Positions 16,820 through 25,757 of a DNA stretch of 60,816 nucleotides are shown here, in pieces. The stretch lies in contig DDNP01000011.1 in NCBI GenBank assembly GCA_002341185.1, positions 1 to 60,816 of the forward strand, given 5' to 3'. The position numbers were made by a program, and so were the translations under genes. The DNA comes from Candidatus Neomicrothrix sp. UBA2517. Its GTDB lineage: Bacteria; Actinomycetota; Acidimicrobiia; Acidimicrobiales; UBA8592. Numbering within the stretch: position 1 is the stretch's first letter; each line of letters opens with the position of its first letter. The notes below the pieces were generated by a model. The model saw nothing but the letters and a program-made list of their open reading frames with translations, searched no databases and was not told where the DNA came from.

Positions 16820-17143
16820 ATGAGCATTGTAAGAATCAACGCAATCACAGTTCCAGACGAGACAGGCCCCGAACTATTATCACGATTCCAAAATCGAATA
16901 GGTGAAGTTGAAAACATGGAAGGATTCGAAAATTTCGAATTACTAAGACCAAGTTCTGATAGTAACACCTGGTATGTGTACACCCGTTGGGAATCAGAAG
17001 AAGCATTCATGGCATGGGTTCATTCACCTGAATTCGCGAGAGGTCATGCAGAAGCAAATGCTCAACCAGTGGCACACGGATCTGAACTCCTTGAGTTCGA
17101 TGTCGTACTACAAGCTGAAAAAAATCATTCCTACGAGCAATGA
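16820..17143 (+). CDS. mhuD: MhuD-type heme-degrading monooxygenase
   Basis: A 107-residue ABM-fold protein that aligns along its whole length with mycobacterial MhuD as I recall it. The residues known to matter in MhuD are present: Asn7, Trp66 and a His at position 76. Shared blocks include ELLRP, WESEEAFMAW and the end GSELLEFDVVLQ. MhuD cleaves heme and releases iron, giving mycobilin without CO. The gene sits between the binding protein and the permease, with a good AAGGAG site, so uptake and iron release are produced together. Confidence 0.88.
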   Translation: MSIVRINAITVPDETGPELLSRFQNRIGEVENMEGFENFELLRPSSDSNTWYVYTRWESEEAFMAWVHSPEFARGHAEANAQPVAHGSELLEFDVVLQAEKNHSYEQ

Positions 17144-17196
17144 AACAAAAAAGTGGTCAATCCTAATTTTGCACTCGAACACGTTGGGATTAACTA

Positions 17197-18288
17197 ATGA
17201 TTACCATTGCTCTGATTTTCAGTGCAATAACTATCACTCCAATCTTGGCAGGTCTCTTATCAAACCGTCGTGAGAAAGACGCAGGCCCCTTTATAAGTAA
17301 CCACGTACTTGGACTTACGCTCTCACTCATACTCGTCGTTGTAATTATCTTGATTAGTCTTCGTTTCGGATCTCTGCAGATTACATGGGAGGCAGCATGG
17401 AATGCCATTTTTGATTATGACCCAACAAATCAAAGCCAAATAGTTGTCAGAGAACTTCGCTTACCACGAACAATACTGGGATTAGCAGCTGGTTCTTGCC
17501 TTGCCGTAGCTGGAGCGCTTACACAAGGCATCACCCGTAATCCACTGGGCGCCCCTGGAATATTAGGCGTGAATGCAGGAGCAGCTTTTGCAATTGTGAC
17601 CGCTATATACGCCGCAGACATTGTCACCCCTGAAGGATACGTGTGGTTCGCATTCTTTGGAGCAGCTGGTGCAAGCATCCTCGTTTATTTCATAGCTCAA
17701 TTCGGTAATGGAGGAGCTACACCAGTGAAACTTGTTTTAGCCGGAGTAGTCGTTACCGCTCTTCTCGGTGGATGGACAACATCGCTTCTTATCCTTGATT
17801 TGGAAACACTTGATGAAGCCCGATTCTGGCTAGCTGGTTCAATTGCTAGCAGAGGGACTGATGAAATCGCTGTACTATTTCCAATAATTATCATTGGATT
17901 ACTGCTTGGCGTTGCTTTAGGTAAACAAATAAATATTCTGAGTCTTGGAGAAGATATCGCAATGGCTTTAGGCCAACGCATTTCCCTTATCCGAGTAGTG
18001 GCAGGCATAGTCATAATTCTTCTATGCGGTTCCGCAGTAGCAATTGCAGGACCAGTAGCCTTCGTGGGCTTAGCTATCCCACACATGGTCCGTTCATTAG
18101 TCGGACCGGACTATCGATGGATTCTCATATACAGTCTTTTCTTAGGCCCATGTCTTCTCCTAGGAGCAGATGTAATAGGGAGACTCGTAGTCCGACCTAC
18201 AGAACTTCAAGTTGGTATCGTGACCGCAGCAGCTGGTGCTCCGTTTCTTATCTACCTTGTCCGCTTCACCAAACTTTCAGACGTTTAG
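17197..18288 (+). CDS. hmuU: FecCD-family heme permease 1
   Basis: A 363-residue protein with about ten membrane helices. FecCD hallmarks are RLPRTILGLAAGSCLAVAGA, TRNPLGAPGILGVNAGAA and the cytoplasmic coupling region GPVAFVGLAIPHMVRSLVG. It is expected to pair with the second permease as a heterodimer, instead of the usual homodimer of BtuC/HmuU systems. The next gene starts 2 bp after its stop codon. Confidence 0.9.
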   Translation: MITIALIFSAITITPILAGLLSNRREKDAGPFISNHVLGLTLSLILVVVIILISLRFGSLQITWEAAWNAIFDYDPTNQSQIVVRELRLPRTILGLAAGSCLAVAGALTQGITRNPLGAPGILGVNAGAAFAIVTAIYAADIVTPEGYVWFAFFGAAGASILVYFIAQFGNGGATPVKLVLAGVVVTALLGGWTTSLLILDLETLDEARFWLAGSIASRGTDEIAVLFPIIIIGLLLGVALGKQINILSLGEDIAMALGQRISLIRVVAGIVIILLCGSAVAIAGPVAFVGLAIPHMVRSLVGPDYRWILIYSLFLGPCLLLGADVIGRLVVRPTELQVGIVTAAAGAPFLIYLVRFTKLSDV

Positions 18289-18290
18289 AC

Positions 18291-19421
18291 ATGCACTACC
18301 TAGCCATTACAACGCCCACATTACAACGCTCGCTCACGGTCCTTGCAGGAATAGCTTTAACCATATTCCTCATCCGATTAGCAGACCACATTCAACCTCG
18401 CCACCATACCTTCCGATGGCAGAACATCTCTAGTCGCATCCAGTTACGAGTCGTATGGCTGTCATTGGGGGCAACTATTGCCATAATTGTTCTTTCCGGT
18501 ATTGGATTAATTGTTGGCGATTACCCAATTCCAGCAACTAAAGCAATCGCAACAGCACTTTGGGAAAGGAACGGAGAATATGACTTCATTATAAACTCTC
18601 TCCGTTTCCCAAGAATCGTTGTCGCCATTCTCGCAGGAATGTGCTTCGCGTCTTCAGGCCTAATCTTCCAATCTCTAATAAATAATCCACTTGTATCACC
18701 CGACATCATTGGCATTAATAGCGGAGCAGCAGTTCTCGCAGTAGCAATCCTTGCCATAGGGGGTAACACAGAACATCTGCCCTGGGCAGCATTTCTTGGA
18801 GCTCTGTTAACAGCAGGGCTAATCTATTTGCTCTCATGGAGAAAAGGCATATCGCCAACACGACTTGTGCTTGTCGGAATAGGAATTAATTCTGTACTCG
18901 GAGCAATCATCACGTACATCACAATTAAATACCCAATCGAAAGAGTTGTTGCAGCAGCTCGTTGGCAAGCTGGAACACTCTTTGGAGCGAGATGGGATGA
19001 TGCCAGAACACTCGCGATAGGTTTACTAATTCTTCTTCCTGCAGCATTTTTCCTCACAAATCGACTAAAAATTCTCCAACTTGGAGACGAAACAGCAATC
19101 ACGGTCGGTTCAAAAATTGAACGAGATCGCCTAGCTCTTCTTTCCGTAGCTTCTCTGCTGGCTGCCTTAGCTGTTTCAGTTGTAGGGCCTCTTGGATTTG
19201 TTGCTTTGATAGTTCCTCAAGCCGCCAGACTCCTCGTCGGTTCCATTACAGGTGGAGTACTAATTTTCACAGCACTGCTTGGAGGGTTCTTCTTATTAGG
19301 AGCTGACTTGATAGCACAACGTCTCTTTGCTCCTGTCATGCTTCCAGCTGGTGTAATCACCGCAACATTTGGAGGCCCTTATTTTCTTTATTTATTAGCG
19401 AGGTATAACCGTGCAAACTAA
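18291..19421 (+). CDS. FecCD-family heme permease 2
   Basis: Start taken at the ATG at 18291, right after the stop of permease 1; the same frame is open further left but that overlaps the neighbour. The product has 376 residues. An N-terminal helix with a basic loop precedes the FecCD core: RFPRIVVAILAGMCFASSG, NNPLVSPDIIGINSGAA and GPLGFVALIVPQAARLLVG. Together with permease 1 it should form the membrane channel. Its end overlaps the GTG start of the ATPase gene by 11 bp. Confidence 0.88.
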   Translation: MHYLAITTPTLQRSLTVLAGIALTIFLIRLADHIQPRHHTFRWQNISSRIQLRVVWLSLGATIAIIVLSGIGLIVGDYPIPATKAIATALWERNGEYDFIINSLRFPRIVVAILAGMCFASSGLIFQSLINNPLVSPDIIGINSGAAVLAVAILAIGGNTEHLPWAAFLGALLTAGLIYLLSWRKGISPTRLVLVGIGINSVLGAIITYITIKYPIERVVAAARWQAGTLFGARWDDARTLAIGLLILLPAAFFLTNRLKILQLGDETAITVGSKIERDRLALLSVASLLAALAVSVVGPLGFVALIVPQAARLLVGSITGGVLIFTALLGGFFLLGADLIAQRLFAPVMLPAGVITATFGGPYFLYLLARYNRAN

Positions 19422-20217
19422 CCCAAACAACACAACAACTTTTTCCGGACAGGATCTTCATTTATCATACGGCGGTCCAATGATCGTTGAGGGATTAACA
19501 GTAACGATCCCAACACAAGAAATAACTGCCATTATCGGACCAAACGGCTGTGGAAAATCCACGCTACTCAAAGCACTCGCAAGAATACTCATTCCCGCAC
19601 AAGGAAAGGTTGAGGTGAATGACATCAATATTCATTCACAACCAACAAAAGAAATTGCTCGACAATTAGGTCTTTTGCCTCAAAACCCTCGTTCGCCCGA
19701 TGCGATTACTGTTTCAGACCTTATACGAAGGGGGCGCTACCCACACCAAAGTATTTTTCGTCAGTGGTCGAGCGATGATGAAACATCGGTCGACATGGCA
19801 CTATCGTTAACCGGATTAACTAACTTTTCTGAAAGACCAATAGATGAACTATCAGGAGGCCAACGACAGCGAGTTTGGATAGCGATGCTCCTCGCACAGG
19901 AAACCCCAATTATGCTTCTTGATGAACCGACGACTCATTTAGATATTGCTCACCAAATAGAAGTACTTGATCTCTTGAAAGAATTAGCCAAAAGAAATAA
20001 TAGGACTATTGTCATGGTTCTTCACGACCTGAACCTTGCAGTTCGATATGCAGACAATTTAGTAGCTATGCGAGACGGCAAAATAAAAACAGCTGGAAAG
20101 CCAAACAATGTTGTGACAGCGCAAATGATTCATGAAGTTTTCTCTATTGAAGCTCAAATACTACAAGACCCTGTAACAGGGTCTCCATTGTGTATCCCAA
20201 TGATGAAAAGCACATAA
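19411..20217 (+). CDS. hmuV: Heme ABC transporter ATP-binding protein
   Basis: A 268-residue ATPase starting at GTG (19411), overlapping the permease end. Walker A is GPNGCGKST, the signature LSGGQRQRVWIAMLLAQ, Walker B IMLLDEPTTHLDI, with switch His in VLHDLNLAVRYAD. This is the iron/heme/B12 ATPase type. It completes a five-gene uptake and degradation operon. Transcription probably ends in the 80-bp gap before the next gene, which also contains a TATAAT (20254-20259) that may start the following transcript. Confidence 0.92.
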   Translation: MQTNPNNTTTFSGQDLHLSYGGPMIVEGLTVTIPTQEITAIIGPNGCGKSTLLKALARILIPAQGKVEVNDINIHSQPTKEIARQLGLLPQNPRSPDAITVSDLIRRGRYPHQSIFRQWSSDDETSVDMALSLTGLTNFSERPIDELSGGQRQRVWIAMLLAQETPIMLLDEPTTHLDIAHQIEVLDLLKELAKRNNRTIVMVLHDLNLAVRYADNLVAMRDGKIKTAGKPNNVVTAQMIHEVFSIEAQILQDPVTGSPLCIPMMKST

Positions 20218-20297
20218 CAGTTTTCCTCACAATGGAACTTTTTGTCTTACTCATATAATCTCGTTTCTCTAACGAGAGAATCGGTATGTAGGAAAAC

Positions 20298-21485
20298 ATG
20301 AAATTACGAGAAATAAAAAAACTCATTACGTTGCGAAATAGAACAAAAAAAGCAATTCAAACAGTTGATGATTCACGGGCAAAAGCGAAGAGAAAAATAC
20401 CCCGTGCCGTGTGGGATTTTATAGATGGAGGCGCCGGTGAGGAACATGCGATTACCGCCAATAGAGATTCACTTAACAAGGTAGTGTTCCAACCAAAATA
20501 TTTAGTTGACGTTTCTAAACCAGATACCTCACTCACGATTTTTGGCAAACCTGTCTCTAACCCACTTATTCTTTCCCCTTCCGGTCTCGCCACATTGGCT
20601 CACCCCACAGGAGAAGTTGCGACTGCTCGGGCAGCACACGAGTTAGGAGCAGTATTTTGTTTAAGTACTGGCTCTGGAAACTCAATTGAAGAAGTGGGCG
20701 AGCAGTCCCAAGGCCGACTCTGGTTTCAGTTATATCTTTGGAAAAGCCAGGAAGTTATTGATTCTCTAATACAACGAGCTAAAAATTCAGGGTACGAAGC
20801 ACTGATAGTCACTGTCGACGTTCCTGTCGTTGGGAAACGAGAACGAGATTTACGGAATGGAATGTCACTACCTGTAACAATTAGGCCTGGTCAATACCTG
20901 CACTATCTTTCTAGACCCAAATGGTTATCAGGAATAGTTAAAAATCCGGCAATAACGTTCGGGAATTTAACAACTGTTACATCTGGAGGTGATGCAAGTT
21001 CAATAGGGCAGTACGTTAATAATGAATTAAACGACCCTTCAAAAACATGGGATGATTTGAAAAGAATACGACGTAATTGGGACGGACCACTTCTGGTCAA
21101 GGGAATCATGCACCCTGAAGACGCAAAAACAGCAGAAAGCATAGGTGTGGACGGAATCATTGTCTCGAATCATGGAGGACGACAATTTAGTAGCGTCCCA
21201 GGGATAGCAACGGTGTTCCCTCAGATCAGAGACGCAGTTTCAGATACGGTAGAGGTTTTCTTTGATGGAGGTATCCGACGTGGTGAGGACATTGTAAAAG
21301 CGCACGCATTAGGTGCATCCGCAGCGTGTTCCGGACGATGTTGGTATTGGGGATTAGCTGCTGATGGAGAACAGGGAGTCAAAGACGTGTTAGAAATCCT
21401 TAATCAGGAAACCAAAGACACATTATCGCTCATTGGACAACGAAAACTCAGCGACGTTGGAGCACACAACCTATACCTACCCTGA
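20298..21485 (+). CDS. FMN-dependent alpha-hydroxy-acid oxidase/dehydrogenase (LldD family)
   Basis: A 395-residue TIM-barrel flavoprotein. Family motifs are present: WDFIDGGAGEE near the N-terminus, RLWFQLYLWKSQ, TVDVPVVGKRERD, IIVSNHGGRQ with the catalytic His, and FFDGGIRRGEDIVKAHALGA. It would oxidise a 2-hydroxy acid such as lactate or glycolate. Pre-mycofactocin synthase MftD belongs to the same family, but no mycofactocin genes lie nearby. A TATAAT at 20254 and a small hairpin (20259-20277) precede the gene. Confidence 0.85.
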   Translation: MKLREIKKLITLRNRTKKAIQTVDDSRAKAKRKIPRAVWDFIDGGAGEEHAITANRDSLNKVVFQPKYLVDVSKPDTSLTIFGKPVSNPLILSPSGLATLAHPTGEVATARAAHELGAVFCLSTGSGNSIEEVGEQSQGRLWFQLYLWKSQEVIDSLIQRAKNSGYEALIVTVDVPVVGKRERDLRNGMSLPVTIRPGQYLHYLSRPKWLSGIVKNPAITFGNLTTVTSGGDASSIGQYVNNELNDPSKTWDDLKRIRRNWDGPLLVKGIMHPEDAKTAESIGVDGIIVSNHGGRQFSSVPGIATVFPQIRDAVSDTVEVFFDGGIRRGEDIVKAHALGASAACSGRCWYWGLAADGEQGVKDVLEILNQETKDTLSLIGQRKLSDVGAHNLYLP

Positions 21486-21542
21486 TAGCCATATCAATGA
21501 GATATCCTCAGCTCTGTCACACCGCAGATCTACCATGAAAGT

Positions 21543-21719
21543 ATGTTGAACCCCGGAATTGATGAACTATTCCAAAGGCTGTTGAAATCGAATCAGAAAC
21601 GCTACGCGTTCGAAGATCTCCAAGCAGAAATGCTCAAAAGAGAAGAAGAACAAAACCAACGACTCCGCACCGGTATTGGTAATATCCCAGGGTTACCTTG
21701 GTATAAAGTGCCTGAATAG
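21543..21719 (+). CDS. Small hypothetical protein (58 residues)
   Basis: An ATG at 21543 opens 58 codons encoding a charged, helical peptide rich in Lys, Arg, Glu and Gln with the ending NIPGLPWYKVPE. It fills most of the gap between the hydroxyacid oxidase and the broken DUF2207 gene and has normal-looking codon use. The ribosome-binding site is weak. I do not recognise it. Confidence 0.45.
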   Translation: MLNPGIDELFQRLLKSNQKRYAFEDLQAEMLKREEEQNQRLRTGIGNIPGLPWYKVPE

Positions 21720-21727
21720 GCGGCTTT

Positions 21728-21756
21728 TTTCTCAACATATAAATGTAAGTTACAAT
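21728..21756 (+). promoter_or_regulatory. Candidate promoter in front of a leaderless GTG
   Basis: TACAAT (21751-21756) is a good -10 element with a weak -35 (TTTCTC) 17 bp earlier. A GTG codon begins exactly 6 nt after it, at 21763, the layout of a leaderless gene. The GTG frame, however, closes after 20 codons, while the DUF2207-like frame continues one base over. Confidence 0.35.
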
Positions 21757-21762
21757 ACAACC

Positions 21763-22366
21763 GTGGGGAAACTGCACGATAAAAAGCGAAGAAGAACTCA
21801 AAGAATGGTACGAACACTCTGATCTATGGTTTCATAAAAAAGCTGCATTCGGACCAAATTTAGGTGGAGGAATTTCTCTAATCCTACTTTTTGCTCTTAC
21901 ATCAATTATCGGATTCATCTCAACGCTCATTGGCCTATTATTATGTGTCATTTATGGAGCGTTCATTGCATATGTCTATAGAGGTTGGGAACTCGCTGTC
22001 CGTTCTCCCAAGGGATCAGGGTTATGGATTCAAACTCAAGGATTCAAGAAATTTATGAAAACATCTGAAGCAAAACACGTTGAACAAGCAGCACAAGATG
22101 GAACGCTCAGACTATACACCGCATGGGCAGTCGCCCTAGGGGAAATTAAACATTGGAATAAAAGTTTAAACAGTTACAAGCAAAACTCAGCAAGTCTTGA
22201 TGATGGTTACGACGACGTGTTTTTCTTTGTCGCAGCAGCGCATGCTTTCGATTCACACGTTCCTGTTGATTTTGGAGGAGATGTAGGATTTATCGCCGAT
22301 TTTGGTGGCGGCTTTGGTGGCGATGACGGCGGTGGCGGAGGCGGAGGCGGTGGCGGTGGCTGGTAA
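21763..22366 (+). pseudogene. DUF2207-like C-terminal region, apparently frameshifted and N-terminally truncated
   Basis: One frame is open from 21749 to 22366 but has no ATG, GTG or TTG before 22055. Its product (EELKEWYEHSDLWF, two membrane segments, YRGWELAVRSPKGSGLW, YTAWAVALGE, a poly-Gly-Trp end) matches the C-terminal half of DUF2207 membrane proteins, which are normally about 600 residues. A GTG at 21763 in the neighbouring frame would join it if one base were shifted within the AAAAA run at 21781-21785. So this is either a frameshift (real or sequencing) in a short paralogue or a decayed remnant. An ORF starting at ATG 22055 alone (103 residues) would lack the membrane part. Confidence 0.55.
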
Positions 22367-22416
22367 TCAAAAATTTCCAGTTTCTTCATAAACCACTACA
22401 GTACAAATAAGAAACT

Positions 22417-24213
22417 ATGAGTATCACTGAAAACAATTTCTCTGCCGAAGAGCTACGCGAACGCTACAAGATTGAGCGAGATAAACGCGTACGGAATGAC
22501 GGCCCAGACCAATATCAAGAACCAACTGGCCGTTTCGCCCATCTCCTTGAAGACCCCTATACAACTATTGAGGAAAGAGCACCCCGAACTGATGAAACAA
22601 CCGTTGCGATAATTGGCGGTGGGTTCGCAGGGCTATGTACAGGAGCACGACTTAAAGCTGCAGGCATTCACGACATCACCATAATCGAGAGTGGTGGGGA
22701 TTTCGGCGGAGTTTGGTACTGGAACCGTTACCCCGGAGCAATGTGCGACACCGCAGCAATGGTGTACCTCCCACTCCTTGAAGAAACAAATTACTTTCCA
22801 TCAGAGAAATATGTACAAGGATATGAAATACACGAGCATACCAAACGCATAGCCTCAACTTTTGATCTCTACGAAGGGGCACTCTTCTCTACCAGCGTCA
22901 CGGAAGCACGATGGGATGAAAACAGCAAAAGATGGATAATCAAAACTGATCGAGGCGATGAACTCAAAGCGCAGTTCCTTGCCATGGGAACAGGCCCGAT
23001 CTCAAAACCAAAACTTCCAGGAATTACTGGTATAGAAGACTTCAAAGGACACATGTTCCACACTGCCCGATGGGACTATGACTACACCGGAGGAGACCGA
23101 ACCGGTCAACTCATGGAAGGCCTATCAGACAAAAGAGTAGGGATCATTGGAACAGGAGCAACTGCCGTTCAATGCATCCCTCATCTCTCGGCAGCAGCAG
23201 GAGATCTCTATGTGTTTCAACGAACACCCTCATCAATAGATGAACGAAACAACCGCCCTCTCACAGATGACGACTTGAACGACCTTCGACCCGGATGGCA
23301 ACGAGAATGGCTGATGAATTTCGCAACGCTCCAATCAGGAGGAATTGCTGACAAAGACCTCGTCAAAGACGGATGGACAGACATCGCCATACGCATCCGA
23401 GACCGCATCATTAACAAAATCCTAGACACCCCAGGAGCAAGCCTTGACGATGTCTGGATCGAAGCATTCAGCGAATCAGATGATGAAAAGATGAACGAAA
23501 TACGGGCCAGAGTAAACACCATCGTCACCGACGACGAAGCAGCTGAAGCGCTCAAACCCTGGTACCGACAACTATGCAAACGGCCATGCTTCCATGATGA
23601 ATACCTCCAATCATTTAACAACCCTTCAACACATCTCATTGACACAGACGGGAAAGGAGTTGAGCGCATAGATGAAAACGGCATATGGGCAAACGGCAAA
23701 CACTACGATCTCGATTGCATTGTTCTCGCATCTGGATTCGAAGTACATATTGTCCACACCGCACACTACGAAACATACGGTAAATCCGGTGAAAGCCTCA
23801 GTGAACACTGGAGTCAAGGTATGAAAAGCCTTCACGGCATCAACATTCACGGGTTCCCTAACCTGTTCATACTTGGGTTAGCCCAAGGAGGAAACCTTGT
23901 GGCCAACGTAACCCATAACTTCAGCGAATCCTCAACTGCGATAGCAGCGATGGTTCAAGAATGTGTAGAAAAGGGCCACGAAACTCTTGAACCCACTCTC
24001 GAAGCTGAAACACAATGGGTAAATAGTTTGGAAGTCCAAGACCGTGGTTTCCTAGCGAACTGCACACCTGGCTACTACAACAACGAAGGACACACGACAA
24101 CCGGTCAGGACCTTTTCAGCTCAGCACGCTACCCAGAAGGATCTGTAGCATTTTTTAACTACTTAAAGGAATGGGTTGAAAATGAAAAATTCGACGGCCT
24201 TACATTCACTTAA
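22417..24213 (+). CDS. Flavin-containing monooxygenase of Baeyer-Villiger type
   Basis: A 598-residue protein with two Rossmann motifs, IIGGGFAGLCTG (FAD) and VGIIGTGATAVQ (NADPH), and between them the BVMO fingerprint FKGHMFHTARWDYD (F-x-G-x3-H-T-x2-W-D). The size and GGVWYWNRYPGAMCD segment match cyclohexanone and steroid-type BVMOs. It would insert oxygen beside a carbonyl, making esters or lactones. The next gene begins on the base after its stop, indicating tight coupling. Substrate unknown. Confidence 0.92.
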   Translation: MSITENNFSAEELRERYKIERDKRVRNDGPDQYQEPTGRFAHLLEDPYTTIEERAPRTDETTVAIIGGGFAGLCTGARLKAAGIHDITIIESGGDFGGVWYWNRYPGAMCDTAAMVYLPLLEETNYFPSEKYVQGYEIHEHTKRIASTFDLYEGALFSTSVTEARWDENSKRWIIKTDRGDELKAQFLAMGTGPISKPKLPGITGIEDFKGHMFHTARWDYDYTGGDRTGQLMEGLSDKRVGIIGTGATAVQCIPHLSAAAGDLYVFQRTPSSIDERNNRPLTDDDLNDLRPGWQREWLMNFATLQSGGIADKDLVKDGWTDIAIRIRDRIINKILDTPGASLDDVWIEAFSESDDEKMNEIRARVNTIVTDDEAAEALKPWYRQLCKRPCFHDEYLQSFNNPSTHLIDTDGKGVERIDENGIWANGKHYDLDCIVLASGFEVHIVHTAHYETYGKSGESLSEHWSQGMKSLHGINIHGFPNLFILGLAQGGNLVANVTHNFSESSTAIAAMVQECVEKGHETLEPTLEAETQWVNSLEVQDRGFLANCTPGYYNNEGHTTTGQDLFSSARYPEGSVAFFNYLKEWVENEKFDGLTFT

Positions 24214-25176
24214 ATGCTGAGTTACGCTGATCCACCTCTCATTCTGCGTGACGTTTTCCCAAATATTCAACAGGTACAAGATCTACTATCAACCTATGCC
24301 CCATACACACCACTTGGTGGCTGGTATAACCCCGGGGCTAATCCTCACGCGAAAACGCGTCCCATGTGGTTCCAAAATGATTGGGTTCACGACACATATA
24401 TCGCAGAAGGATCAGAAATATTTCTCTACAACGACACATACATTGATCAGTCAAAAGCGTTCTACAACGCTGACGTCATAGAACCACACAGCGTATACGT
24501 GAATATCATGGCGGCAATAAACGATGGTGGTCCCGCACATACAGATAATTCACGATTCCACGGACGCGAACGAGCAAACACCCCCATGTGGCTATTAAGA
24601 GCAATGACATGGTCTCACCTTTTCAATGAGTATGAAATCGTCCAATCCACAGCGATTTGGTGGCTTGATGATGTTGAAGGTGGAGGGCTCTCGTACTGGC
24701 CTGACGGGCCAAACATGCCACCAACGGAACACGTCGGAGATATGAAAAACACTGCGCTCCTTGGAGATAACCATGGAATGTTCCACCAAGTAGGACCAGT
24801 CGGTCCCTTTGACAACGGCACACTTCTCGTAACTCCCTCAGCGCAACTCCACCCGACACAAGATGAAACCTGGGTTGTAACTGATCATGATGAGATAATT
24901 TATGCGGCGCCACTTAATGAGTACCGAGTATCAGTTTTATGGAAAGCAAATGTGTACTCAAACATTGAAGAGCAGCAACACAAACAATCAAACCCGTTAT
25001 CAATAGAAAATGTCATAATGATCTTCAATGCTGACTTGGAAGAGCGTAGACATGAACTTCGGCTCTCTAAAGAAAACATTGAAGCAAAGAACATTATTTC
25101 AGAGATGTCAAAAATCTATCCTGAACCAAAACCAGTAAATGCATTACCATCCGTCTTTGAAACGATTAGACAATAA
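24214..25176 (+). CDS. Possible 2-oxoglutarate/Fe(II)-type oxygenase coupled to the BVMO
   Basis: A 320-residue protein starting on the base after the BVMO stop. It has an H109-T-D111 motif (GGPAHTDNSRF), a later His191 (NHGMFHQVG) and Arg238 (NEYRVSVLW), the order and spacing of the HxD...H...R set of the double-stranded beta-helix oxygenases. It contains many Trp and Tyr. The fold assignment is my inference from residue order and is not a recognised family hit. The coupling suggests that it acts on the same pathway as the BVMO. Confidence 0.5.
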   Translation: MLSYADPPLILRDVFPNIQQVQDLLSTYAPYTPLGGWYNPGANPHAKTRPMWFQNDWVHDTYIAEGSEIFLYNDTYIDQSKAFYNADVIEPHSVYVNIMAAINDGGPAHTDNSRFHGRERANTPMWLLRAMTWSHLFNEYEIVQSTAIWWLDDVEGGGLSYWPDGPNMPPTEHVGDMKNTALLGDNHGMFHQVGPVGPFDNGTLLVTPSAQLHPTQDETWVVTDHDEIIYAAPLNEYRVSVLWKANVYSNIEEQQHKQSNPLSIENVIMIFNADLEERRHELRLSKENIEAKNIISEMSKIYPEPKPVNALPSVFETIRQ

Positions 25177-25181
25177 CGGTT

Positions 25182-25643
25182 TTAGCCCCCTCTTCCAGGT
25201 TGTTTAACTGGTGGATCTCCAGGTTCTAAACCTTTGGGGATGTATGGAAGATCTGGGTTTTCAATAAATTCCATTGAACCATAATCAAAAATCCACACAT
25301 CTAAATATGTTTCAGTATTTGGGAACCATCGCCACCCACACGACTCTGTAAGTGCCTCGCAGCGTGCTCCCACATCTTCAAATTCTTCTTTGAGTAACCA
25401 GTACGAACCATCAGCACTTAACTCCCACAAATCAACACTCACATTGTTTTGATAGTCGTATCCGTACCCACATTCTGTACTTAACGCCATACAGCGCGAA
25501 GCGGACTCATCAACTTCACCAACGACTATCCGATCATTCTCTTGCGATACATTAGATGAAGAATCTGAGCATCCAATCAACGCAGCAAATATCGTTAACC
25601 CTAAGAGGATTAGTCTAAATCTCTTTATATCTCTATTGAACAT
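25182..25643 (-). CDS. Secreted lipoprotein with paired-Cys Trp-rich module
   Basis: Start at ATG 25643, which has GAGGAG about 8 nt upstream; the longer frame from TTG 25658 lacks a site. The product of about 153 residues has a lipobox ALIGC, then an acidic body with four Cys (CMALSTEC and CEALTESC, each followed by G-x-x-x) and the phrase LWELSADGSYWLL. That phrase resembles LWDLCSDGTYWAC in the secreted protease at the right end of the window. The C-terminus is Pro/Gly-rich. Function unknown; the Cys pairs suggest extracytoplasmic disulfides. Confidence 0.7.
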   Translation of the reverse strand: MFNRDIKRFRLILLGLTIFAALIGCSDSSSNVSQENDRIVVGEVDESASRCMALSTECGYGYDYQNNVSVDLWELSADGSYWLLKEEFEDVGARCEALTESCGWRWFPNTETYLDVWIFDYGSMEFIENPDLPYIPKGLEPGDPPVKQPGRGG

Positions 25644-25757
25644 AGGTGAACTCCTCAAATCTTTTGAAAGCCACTTTTGCTAGGTGGTATGTATGTTTTG
25701 ACGCCGGCTTGTCCCATTTTGTTCCCGACTATTAATTTATTTTGCGACCAATGATCG

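Noticed and set aside
18024..18290. N-terminal extension of heme permease 2
   Set aside because: It would overlap permease 1 by 265 bp; a start exists at 18291 and the extension is not membrane-like.
20298..21485. Mycofactocin synthase MftD
   Set aside because: Same family, but no other mycofactocin genes are in the window; a general FMN hydroxyacid oxidase is the safer call.
22207..22389. Proline-rich minus-strand ORF
   Set aside because: It is the mirror of the poly-Gly coding end of the DUF2207-like gene.
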